From NCBI GenBank assembly GCA_004352715.1, contig SCFE01000026.1:2316437-2380436 (forward strand): DNA of 64,000 nucleotides. The letters run 5' to 3'. Each line of letters starts with the position of its first letter. Position 1 is the first letter of the stretch. Positions 49,814 to 59,018 of the stretch are shown in pieces. Source of the stretch: Hofstenia miamia (taxonomy: Eukaryota; Xenacoelomorpha; Acoela). Below the pieces are notes generated by a model. That model had not been told where the DNA came from and ran no database searches. It was given only the letters and a program-made list of their open reading frames with translations. Both the position numbers and the translations under genes were made by a program.

Positions 49814-52040
49814 TAGGGGTGTGCGATTAATCGAATCGAGAATCGAGAATCGAAATTTTTGCAACAATCGAAAATCGATCGAACAAGCTTAAGTTACGCG
49901 TCGATTGTTCGATTAATAAATTTCACGCTGTTTGTAGGCATAGGTTGTCGTAGCCAATCAAATGAGAGATGCTGTGAATTTGTTCATTACATTACTTTTA
50001 TTCAGTCTTTTGTACATTTCAGTTGTTTGATATGAAAACGTCTCCGATATGGGAATTCTTCACTATTTTGGGTGGAGAAAAATGCAAGTGCAAATTCTGC
50101 TCCACAACAGTATCACGTCAGACGGGAAATACAAGCAACTCTATCGGTCACTTAAAAGCCAAACACCCGGACCAGTATGCACAATTTTTGGCCATGAAGA
50201 AACACAAGGAGGATGAGAAAGCCTGCGCTTCTGCAACTCAGCCTAAGCTAACGGGGTTTATCCCCGTTGTGCCAAAACCACATCCACAATCAAAGGACAA
50301 GTATCCTCATGACTCTGCACGACATTTGGATTTGAACAAACAAGTAGCAATGATGCTCGCCGCTGATATGCGTCCATTTTCCATGGTGGACGACGTCGTT
50401 TTTAGAAGCCTGGTACAGAAGCTGGATCCACGTTACGACATGCCCACTCGCACAACATTTGCAAGATCAATCATTCCTGAGATCTTCAAAAATGAGAGAG
50501 TTAAGCTCTATAACATTATAAAAAAAGACTCTCCCATTGCGATGGGCTTTACCTCTGATATATGGACGTCAAAAGCAAACAAGTCATTTATTTGTTTAAC
50601 TGGCCACTATCTTACAAATGATTTTGTCCTGAAACGTAGTATTCTGGATATTCGTTACTTCCCGGAATGTCATACTGCCAATAACATTTTGATAAAACTG
50701 GATTCCATGACCGATTATTACGATATTGATTTCAAGGAAGTTCGGCCATTTTTTACTACCGACTCGGGTTCGAATTATGTTTGCGCGTTATCAAAGGTCA
50801 ACGGTATTGTGACATCTACGTCTTGTTTTGCTCACGATTTGCATTTGGCCATCAATGAGGCGGTAGGCCGCGTTCCGAAAATGAATGAAATGCTTAACAA
50901 TGGACGAAAAATTATCAAATTCTACAAGCAGAGCCCGAAAGCAACAGAAAATTTGCTAGCAAATGAAGAAAAACTGGGTTTCGTCACCACATTGAAACTT
51001 ATTCAGGCGGTAGATACTCGTTGGAGTTCCGAATATGACAAGGAAGTTCGGTTGCAAAAACTAAAATCACCCTTGGCTATATCCTTGGTTGAATCAAACG
51101 CAAGCGTATTTCGGAGTGCCACAGAATGGGAACTGAGCGTGAGCTATACAAATGTTCTTAAAGGGTTCTCAGACGTCCTTCGAAAAGAATGCGGTGATCT
51201 GTATGTAACTCTTTCCAACGTCATTCCTAATTTACACAACCTCAAAGCAAACGTTACGTCATATCTGGGTGATGGAACAGGATTCATATCATTATTCGCG
51301 AAATCTCTTTTGGCCTCCTTGGATAAACGATTCCCAAATGGCATGAAAAGCAGTCCAATTCATCTCTGCGCAATGGTTTTGAATCCAAAATACAAAGATG
51401 TACTTCTTTCTGAAGCTGAAACACATTATGCGATGCAGGAAGCCGAAAAGTATGTCGTTGCTGATGTGGAGTCACATGAAGTCACGTCGGAATCTTCTAC
51501 TACTCAAGCCGCGTGGGAAACAACCCAAGATTTATGGCATGCATTTGAAAGCGCCAAAAAAGCCAAGTTGGAATCAAAAACGCAGTCGCCCGAAAACCGC
51601 CCGTTTGTTGAAGAATGGAAGCTTTACATTACCGAACCTCCAGTGGACCGGAAGACTGACGAGTTAATTTGGTGGTATCAAAACAGCGCAAGATTTCCCA
51701 TTATGTCTAAAGTTGCACAGGTTTTGTTGCCAATTCCAGCAACAGCGGTTACTTCAGAAAGGCTTTGGTCCGATGCAGGAAACATCGCTTCAGAAAGACG
51801 CATGTCACTGGGGGCAGCTGCTACTCAAATGTTGCTGTTCCTGAGAGGAAACTGCAAATGAATATTTTCGTGATAGACAATTGTAATGTGCTTTTTATTT
51901 TGTTGTTTTTATTTTTATTCAATTAACGTTTTCGTCTGTTTTTGACTAATAATCGAAAATCGAATAGAAAATCGATCGAAAATTTAACAATCGAATCGAT
52001 AATCGATCGAGTTAAAAATGTTAACAATCGCACAGCCCTA
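49814..52040 (+). mobile_element. hAT transposon, apparently complete
   Basis: The left end TAGGGGTGTGCGATT and the inverse of the right end, TAGGGCTGTGCGATT, differ at one position. Both subterminal regions are packed with ATCGAAAATCGA-type words, likely transposase-binding repeats. The 2227-bp unit holds one long uninterrupted transposase frame. The flanking octamers (catacagc and catgcctt) share only 4 of 8 positions, so the target duplication is unclear or eroded. Intact coding plus near-identical TIRs suggest a young copy. Confidence 0.88.
50032..51861 (+). CDS. hAT transposase with BED zinc finger (ZBED-like)
   Basis: Catalyses cut-and-paste transposition of its own element in the nucleus. 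The 609-residue frame has no stops. The N-terminal BED finger has Cys20, Cys23, His40 and His45. The RNase H-like core shows GFTSDIWTSKANKSF (first Asp), FFTTDSGSNYVCAL (second Asp) and CFAHDLHLAINEAV (Cys/His block). The C-terminus has the hAT dimerisation block LIWWYQNSARFPIMSKVAQV and IPATAVTSERLWSDAGNIAS. I chose the ATG at 50032; the frame is open three codons further upstream but has no ATG there. Length is normal for hAT transposases. A domesticated ZBED gene is the alternative, but the surrounding TIRs argue for a transposon. Confidence 0.93.
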   Translation: MKTSPIWEFFTILGGEKCKCKFCSTTVSRQTGNTSNSIGHLKAKHPDQYAQFLAMKKHKEDEKACASATQPKLTGFIPVVPKPHPQSKDKYPHDSARHLDLNKQVAMMLAADMRPFSMVDDVVFRSLVQKLDPRYDMPTRTTFARSIIPEIFKNERVKLYNIIKKDSPIAMGFTSDIWTSKANKSFICLTGHYLTNDFVLKRSILDIRYFPECHTANNILIKLDSMTDYYDIDFKEVRPFFTTDSGSNYVCALSKVNGIVTSTSCFAHDLHLAINEAVGRVPKMNEMLNNGRKIIKFYKQSPKATENLLANEEKLGFVTTLKLIQAVDTRWSSEYDKEVRLQKLKSPLAISLVESNASVFRSATEWELSVSYTNVLKGFSDVLRKECGDLYVTLSNVIPNLHNLKANVTSYLGDGTGFISLFAKSLLASLDKRFPNGMKSSPIHLCAMVLNPKYKDVLLSEAETHYAMQEAEKYVVADVESHEVTSESSTTQAAWETTQDLWHAFESAKKAKLESKTQSPENRPFVEEWKLYITEPPVDRKTDELIWWYQNSARFPIMSKVAQVLLPIPATAVTSERLWSDAGNIASERRMSLGAAATQMLLFLRGNCK

Positions 52041-52623
52041 CATGCCTTCCATGTCTCAACTACGGTCATTGAATAATTATTTGTTGTTATTGTTGCTCAA
52101 GCACCATAATTCTCAAAATCATTTGATGTACAATAGGTCTATTCCATATATCTATGCATCTATATTTTGTTCAACACTAACCTTCATGTAGAAATTACAA
52201 CACAGTACGTAAAATGTTAAACTAAGCCCAAAAATTCATTGTTTCATCTATTTATTTTAAAGAGTTCCATTTCTTCTGATATTGCATTCATGCAAATATA
52301 TTACATTGTACTGTAACCTAATTTGGTAAGTCCAGAAGACTAATTAATGTAATTTACTTATTTGGCAACGTCCTACAAGCAGTGCAATGTAGTCCCACTG
52401 AATTTATTTTCATACTGTTTGATGTGTTGACAATTATTGTTAAGAGGTTTGATGAACGATTGTAAGTGAATTGACAAAACTTGTTGATAAATCTACTGTA
52501 AACGGCACTTAATTGACTTCATAGTTGCAAAATTAAACTTCTCAGTAATGTCCACAAAAGAAAATTGGTTTTTGACGTAAACTTCATTGCTTGTAGTTTT
52601 GACATTTTAAGCATCCATATATA
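52041..52623. other. no gene seen
   Basis: AT-rich flank between the hAT element and its partial duplicate. Confidence 0.45.
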
Positions 52624-53066
52624 ATGAGCGTTCTTAAAGGGTTCTCAGACGTCCTTCGAAAAGAATGCGGTGATCTGTATGTAACTCTTTCCAACGTCAT
52701 TCCTAATTTACACAACCTCAAAGCAAACGTTACGTCATATTTGGGTGATGGAACAGGATTCATATCATTATTTGCGAAATCTCTTTTGGCCTCCTTGGAT
52801 AAACGATTCCCAAATGGCAAGAAAAGCAGTCCAATTCATCTCTGCGCAATGGTTTTGAATCCAAAATACAAAGATGTACTTCTTTCTGAAGCTGAAACAC
52901 ATTATGCGATGCAGGAAGCCGAAAAGTATGTCGTTGCTGATGTGGAGTCACATGAAGTCACGTCGGAATCTTCTACTACTCAAGCCGCGTGGGAAACAAC
53001 CCAAGATTTATGGCATGCATTTGAAAGCGCCAAAAAAGCCAAGTTGGAATCAAAAACGCAGTCGCC
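52624..53066 (+). pseudogene. partial duplicate of the hAT transposase, probable assembly chimera
   Basis: Matches 51151-51589 inside the transposase with about three substitutions in 440 bp. It has no TIRs, starts abruptly after ATGAGC at GTTCTTAAAG and stops at a single n (53067). After the n, ATGAGCGTTCTTAAAG is repeated and continues into unrelated sequence. The flanking host sequence was thus joined to a different hAT copy through the shared GTTCTTAAAG. A real second insertion fragment is less likely. Confidence 0.8.
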
Positions 53067-53067
53067 N

Positions 53068-53864
53068 ATGAGCGTTCTTAAAGTTTTCTTGTTGTTAAGC
53101 TATTTTAGTAAAATAACATTTAGCTACAGTTATAACGGATTTAGGATAAGGGCACCTACAAACTAACTGGCCTATTTTTATAGGCACGGGTATTGGCCCT
53201 ACCCTAGTTTAAAAATCAAACTTACCATTATTTAAAATTTAGAATATTAACTTTTATAACATTTAATAAATTTAAAGGAAATTATTTGTAAAATGCTGAC
53301 GATGGCTTCGTAAACTGAAAATATTTATTTGCATGTTTACATTATATCTATTCAATATTATTAGTTCAAGTCATTAGAGCGCAGCAGAAGATATTCACTA
53401 AAGGTTGTATTCATGCACTTTATAAATGAATGGATTATATTGCTTTTGAACATGCTTACATTTTGTCCTTTCTTTCACCACATTACCCTGACTCTTGTAT
53501 TAATAAATTATTTTGTAATAAAATGATTACCCATTAGTAAATTCTTACATTCAATTTAGCTCCCGCCCTTTGCAGATAAATTAAACGTTATAAAATGTAC
53601 TAGTATATTCATATTTTAGTTCATCAACATTTTTGTGTCATTTATAATGAGAAAATGTCTTAGGTAAAACATTTCATTGTATGTATTTGTGTTAATGATT
53701 GCGTATTTTGTGAATTGTCGCTATTTATCTAAACAAAGAATATCATATCTTATCTTACTGCTAGATTTTTCCAGGTTTCATTAATAAAATAAGATAAAAC
53801 AACGTTTTAATTACTTAGAAATATACTACACGAATTCTAGGAAATTCATTGGTGCAATCAACTA
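53068..53864. other. no gene seen
   Basis: AT-rich DNA without a supported feature. Confidence 0.45.
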
Positions 53865-54386
53865 TTAATTATTGTAATTGTATAAATAATCACTTTGTTT
53901 GTTTTTAGTTTCTTGACTTTGTAGTAAGTCTTCTAGTTTTTCTTTTATAATTCTATCGCCTATATATGCTGGATATTCATTACGCTTTAATATATCTTTG
54001 ATCTTAATGATTGATTTATGAATTTCTTCGTAATTGTGATCAATCATGAAATGTCGATGTATCAGACCTTTGATCATGGATTTTTTGTATGCAAAGGGTA
54101 CGTTTGAATTGTAGTTAATTACTAAATTTGTATCAGTTGGTTTACTGTAGTATGATGACGTAAATTTGTTCTTTATTCTTTCAATGTTAATATTGAGAAA
54201 TGGTAGTCTTTTGTTGTTTTCTTCTTCGATGGTGAATTGAATTGCAGAATCTAAAGAATTCAAGGAAGGAAGTAAGTCTTTAACATTATATTCTGATATA
54301 ACTAGTATATCATCAACATATCGAGCATAGTAATGAAATTTATTTATTATTTTGGCAACATTCATTTTTTGTTCAAATTTTGACAT
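53865..54386 (-). CDS. Penelope-like reverse transcriptase fragment with intact YVDD
   Basis: An ATG-started, uninterrupted 173-codon frame. Residues 18-26 read HYYARYVDD, the catalytic RT block (motif C), followed by the thumb-type stretch IQFTIEEENNKRLPFLNINI and KPTDTNLVINYNSN, collinear with the decayed copy at 17513. RT motifs before the YVDD block are missing upstream, and the frame ends (YLYNYNN) without a GIY-YIG domain. It is therefore a truncated piece of a Penelope-like element, despite being open. No host function can be inferred. The lack of stops suggests a recent insertion. Confidence 0.78.
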   Translation of the reverse strand: MSKFEQKMNVAKIINKFHYYARYVDDILVISEYNVKDLLPSLNSLDSAIQFTIEEENNKRLPFLNINIERIKNKFTSSYYSKPTDTNLVINYNSNVPFAYKKSMIKGLIHRHFMIDHNYEEIHKSIIKIKDILKRNEYPAYIGDRIIKEKLEDLLQSQETKNKQSDYLYNYNN

Positions 54387-54561
54387 ATAAATATTAATTA
54401 TTGTGTTAATAAAGAATTAATAGTTCATTTCATAGGATTTGTGAGAAATTACGTCAAGATCATCTGTTTATGTTGATTGAAACTGCAAGCATTTGAAAAT
54501 CATATATTTCTTTTTTTAAAGCTACTAAAAGTTTTATATTACACACTACAATTAGAAATAA

Positions 54562-54918
54562 TTAAACAAAACATTTATCTTTAAGAAACTTTTCTATATG
54601 AGATTGGCATTCAGTGACTACTGTTTTGGATGGTTGTAAGAGAGCTAACGTAATGATCAATCGACATTTTATTGATGCAATACTATAGATTGCTTTTGCA
54701 ATTAACCGCGCAGAGACTAATGTTTCTGGTTTATCTTCTCCAATTAATATTGTGCATTCAGGATCAGCATTATCTATTGGAGGATCTGTTTTGATTACTG
54801 CGCCAAATCCTCCGGTAGCAGAGATAAATACTATTGCAGCGTCGGCATATTTTGCAAATAAAAAGGAAATATCTTCATTTGAAGAATCCAAATGGAAATT
54901 AGATTGGTATTCGATCAT
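54562..54918 (-). CDS. PSMG3: probable proteasome assembly chaperone 3
   Basis: The 118-residue frame fits the 120-odd-residue PSMG3/PAC3 family, whose members pair with PAC4 to help build the 20S proteasome alpha ring in the cytosol. The match, judged by eye, lies in a hydrophobic strand (AAIVFISATGGFGAVI), a C..ILIGEDKPETLVSAR stretch corresponding to the family's LLGQDEP region, a following helix (LIAKAIYSIAS) and a strand RLIITLALL before the C-terminal helix. The start ATG at 54918 gives the expected N-terminal length. An acceptor-like AATTTCAG lies just upstream on the minus strand, so an extra 5' exon is possible. No in-frame break is seen. Confidence 0.55.
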   Translation of the reverse strand: MIEYQSNFHLDSSNEDISFLFAKYADAAIVFISATGGFGAVIKTDPPIDNADPECTILIGEDKPETLVSARLIAKAIYSIASIKCRLIITLALLQPSKTVVTECQSHIEKFLKDKCFV

Positions 54919-55599
54919 TAAATCTGAAATTAATACTAAACATTAAATTCCGCTATTGCAGTGTTATTTATTAATTAATAGTAACTAATAACTAAGGCTG
55001 ATATTTTTTGGATGTAAAAATGTAAAACTTGAACTTCAAAATTTGAATTTTTGTGCCCCAAAAATTACAATTTGATCTTACCATTTTAATTTCATCTTTA
55101 AAAATAGTATACAGTAAGAATAAATCTATATTCGCAAAATATTTTATTAAATTATTGTCGTGATAGCTACTCTAAAAGTTTTAATCAATTTTAAAAAACC
55201 ATGTCAAAGAACATTACAACCTTGTGCTATGGCGTTTGAATTTCTTGTCGTTGCATGTTCGCTGAGACCACAAAATTTAATAGTAGGTGAAAACTCATTT
55301 CAACACTTGGACTGCCGGATTGACATTTTCGTGAAAAGGAGTTAGTTTGTTACTTATCTCTCATTTGAATAAGATTTCCACATTTTCAGCAAGCAGGAAT
55401 TAAAAGCATCTCTAGTGATTGAATGATATAATTTGTCACCTCTATGCCTGATAATCATTCGAATTGGAGTGATCTGACAGCACTTTTTTGCACTAAATCT
55501 AGAGTTCAAGACAGTTTTTTCTCCACCACACACAAATGATTCATAGGTTATAGCGGACAGCAACAAAGTGGAATATAATAACTTTAACTCAGCAGCAGA
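54919..55599. other. no gene seen
   Basis: AT-rich DNA upstream of the PSMG3-like frame. It may contain its promoter, but no element is recognisable. Confidence 0.4.
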
Positions 55600-56340
55600 A
55601 AAGCGGAGATGTTTTAATTTTCGGAGAACGTATAGAATAGATATGGAATTTTTACATGTCTTGTTAATATACGTGAGCTGAAGCCAAAAGATTAATCTAT
55701 AATGAATTCAAGAATCTTGAGAGGACTGATTCTAGGAATTGTTGAAAAGACTATTGGGCAACTTTGACATTTTGACTTCATTAATAGTTCCTGTGATTTG
55801 CTTTCGCAACAAAAACTCATTTTGTTGACACAATTCCATGAGTTTTCTCAGTCCATCTTTACTGTCTTTAGGGGTGCTAAAATGAAAGTTCACACTGGCA
55901 AATTTGGGACCGTCAACAGATCCTTGTGGGACTCCATGATTAGTTAATAATATTCCAGATCACCGAAGGTTGGACACCCAGTTAATAATATATGGGTTCA
56001 TAACTCGTACTATTGCGAGCATTTATGTAATAATGGGGTACTCGGTCAATTGCCTTTGAGAAATCGATTTCCATGAGTCGCAAATAATTAGATATATTTC
56101 AATAGTATTCATTTTGCAGAATGATGACAGAATCTTCAGTGGTGCCAATTTTCTAAAACTAATAAGTTGGTAGTCAGGTGTTGTGAGATGAGGTGATGTA
56201 TTTCCGATGTATAAGACGTTCGAAAATACGTTACGTTGTCCATAGATATTGGCTTAAAATTTTTTGGTATGGGATGAATATTGCACTTCTTGTATAGATT
56301 GGGAAACTTGATTTTTAATGGAACTATTAAAAACACGCTT
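55600..56340 (-). pseudogene. non-LTR (LINE) reverse transcriptase remnant
   Basis: Minus-strand pieces in shifting frames carry RT landmarks of non-LTR elements in the right order. First comes KFPNLYKKCNIHPIPK (the K..x.P.PK entry block), then IDFSKAIDRVPHYY (catalytic motif A, about 56010-56070), then GVPQGSV (motif B, about 55920-55940), followed by a degraded tail. Several stops and frameshifts separate the blocks, and the YxDD block is not evident. An old, dead copy, probably of the Jockey/CR1-like group; the clade is inference. Confidence 0.72.
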
Positions 56341-57057
56341 ATAAAACCTCAATAAGGGTGGCACTAACTTTACTTTTATTTTTGTTTAGTGCCATTGTGG
56401 TAGTAAAGTCCTAAATTATTTTTTATCATTATTATGAGTATCGCCTATTCTGAAGCAAAAAAATAATATCACGAAGCAAACAGGCAAACTATAAAAAATC
56501 TAAATTTACAATGTCTTTGATTTACTCCAAAAAAAATTGGTTAACTGTCATTAGATATATTGCTGAACTTTCATAACAGAACATTTACTTTAATTCTATT
56601 GATAATAATATAATCTAGGTTTGCCAAAACGAACTTAGAAAACGTCCAACTAATTAACGACCTCTACTTAATAAAGTTGAGAAATTAAATACCTTTAGGA
56701 TAATTCCACTATCAACAGAATTTGCCCAAAAATTAAAATTTAAAAAGAAAAAAGACAAGCCAATCCCAATTAGATAAGTTTTTTAGACAGAAATGTGATT
56801 AATATTAGTAAATAATTTCACCCTTAATGTAAATAGCTCTTTTCATGTTAAAGTGCGCAAAAACCAAACTATTTCAACAAATGCGTTTCAGCATGCATGT
56901 CAACCATGACTTGAGCTTAGTACTGCAGTTAGTAAAAAAAATCAGATAGTAAGATATGTCAGCATTTCAACTGACAAATCAACAGATTTAATAGAGTTCT
57001 ACTAAAAAACAATTAAAAATTCTTAGAAAATTTTCTTGTAAAACACAAATTATCTTC
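56341..57057. other. no gene seen
   Basis: AT-rich DNA. It would contain the 3' untranslated region of the acidic-tail gene on the minus strand. Confidence 0.4.
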
Positions 57058-57104
57058 CTATTCATGCATTATTTCGTCTTCACTGCCATCATCGTTTTGG
57101 AAAT
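57058..57104 (-). CDS. acidic-tail gene, last exon
   Basis: Acceptor TTTTCTTTAG. It reads DFQNDDGSEDEIMHE then TAG. Confidence 0.5.
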
Positions 57105-58987
57105 CTAAAGAAAAGGTACATGTTAAACAAGCAAAGTATCAGATCAATATATAAGGACATGGATCACTAAAATGCTCCCCAAAATAAGTAAAACCTAAAT
57201 TTTTTAATGCCCAGTTGAAGAGTAAGGATTCATTTTTTGTAAATCTAAATACATGTTCAGATTTTGTGATCCAAACAATGGCTAAACAAAAGTTTTCAGC
57301 ACTCGGGCGTATACAGTATGGAAGAAAATCACGCATTTTAAATGTTGCACCAAAAAATGTCATCATGCGTCCGAATTTTATAATACATTAACTTCGCAAA
57401 CCGATTACCCAATTTCAAAAAAATTATTTTCAAAATGATCAGTTTCAAAAATTCTACACGTATCTTTGATTGACGAAGTTTCAAGAACATGGGTTCCTGA
57501 ACAGCATGAAATATAGTGGAACACATATACCTAAAATTTAAACCTGTAATTTACGAATTTTTGTTAAGAAGATTAATACAACAGCGCACAGTAGCCTTAT
57601 GACAATCTATATTTTTTTGAAAATGCTTTCCATTTTCAATTTTTCCTAAAAATGTATACCTAGGTCCAAAGTCCATGGACTAGATAATTACCTTTTACTT
57701 TAATAGTTACTAAGCATATAATTAAAATTATATACAATGACCACAATAGAAAAACGTTTTCCATCTACAGCACAGCACACGCCCGGCCATTGACGCCAAA
57801 CATGACGCATAAAGCCGTCGACGTACGTAAGACTACAGACTAAACACCACTAGTCTGTGTTCACCTTTGCAGCTCAGGTGGCAGTTCTTGATGGATATCT
57901 AGCTAAACCTTCTTTTATCACTTGTTGGGCTTTAATGGAATTTCTATTGGCAGTTGAACGCATTTTTACCCATGGATCAGTTATTCCAAGTAAAGCTGAG
58001 CTTTTGCAGGATCATCTCACATGTCATAAATAAATCTGTATAATAACTTCTTTGAATTTTTTAAAAGAAACAAAGTAACCAAATAACGACTCTGAAAACC
58101 CAAGACTGCCTCATTTATCCAAAGACAGTTTCAAAGACATCATCAAATACAATAATCATGTGGTTTCGTCAAATAATTGGATATTATTCTAAATTGCGAT
58201 TTCGTGCTGGTAGATGGAATGGGAGTACAAATTGCAATACACTGAAGTCTTGATAACGACGAGTTCCATTAAAAATTTTACATCTGGGGCTTTTGACGTG
58301 TGGAAAAAGCCTGATGAAGTGAAACTAAGAGTTTCAAATATGGTTGCTAATGATATAGTGGATCCAATGCCATATCGTCAACGATACAATTACACTGCGA
58401 CAACTCAAGATGAGATTACTCATGAGGTTGAAGTAATAAACTAACACACTCTTTAATGCATTGGATCTCAAACTACATTTAAAATCAGTGTCATGGTTTA
58501 CTGATCGAAAACCGCAGATTGAACTTTCACAAAACATTCCAAAAAATGGGCATTACAAAATTAGTGATCGGTGAAAAGGTTAAGATTGCTAAAACCATAT
58601 TTGCGGTCAGAGATTCCCAATGACCGGTGAAAGTGGATTTAGTTGAGTTGCTCTTTGAATAAATGGTTAAGTTACGTATTTTTGAAGATATGATAAAATC
58701 CCATAATGCTCGTAATTTGGGGTGAGTACTGAATCGAAAAAGAATCCACTGGGATACAGTGTTTTTTCGCGATACTTCCTTCCTAAGAAGTAAAAACCCA
58801 TGATGACAAACTTTTTTATTAAAAATACTGCAAGAGCTCAGTTGTTAAAATCATGGGCGACTTGATGGTGTAGACAAGTAAGTTATAGAAAACTTTACTA
58901 CCCTTGGAATGGAGGAGAAAATGTAATAAACTTGACTTGTTTTTATTTTTTTTGCTGTGTATGCCTTCAGCGGCTAAATAAAGTCCT

Positions 58988-59018
<31 letters not shown>

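Noticed and set aside
51144-51667. Frames at 51144-51344, 51284-51475 and 51398-51667, and the same set near 52584-53071
   Set aside because: Shadow frames of the hAT transposase and its duplicate.
52624-53166. A second hAT gene
   Set aside because: It lacks both termini, has no TIRs and is bounded by an n with repeated host words, so it is treated as an assembly chimera.
57139-57366. Minus-strand frame of 75 codons beside the last acidic-tail exon
   Set aside because: No donor joins it to the exon at 57104, it stops before it, and no domain is visible.
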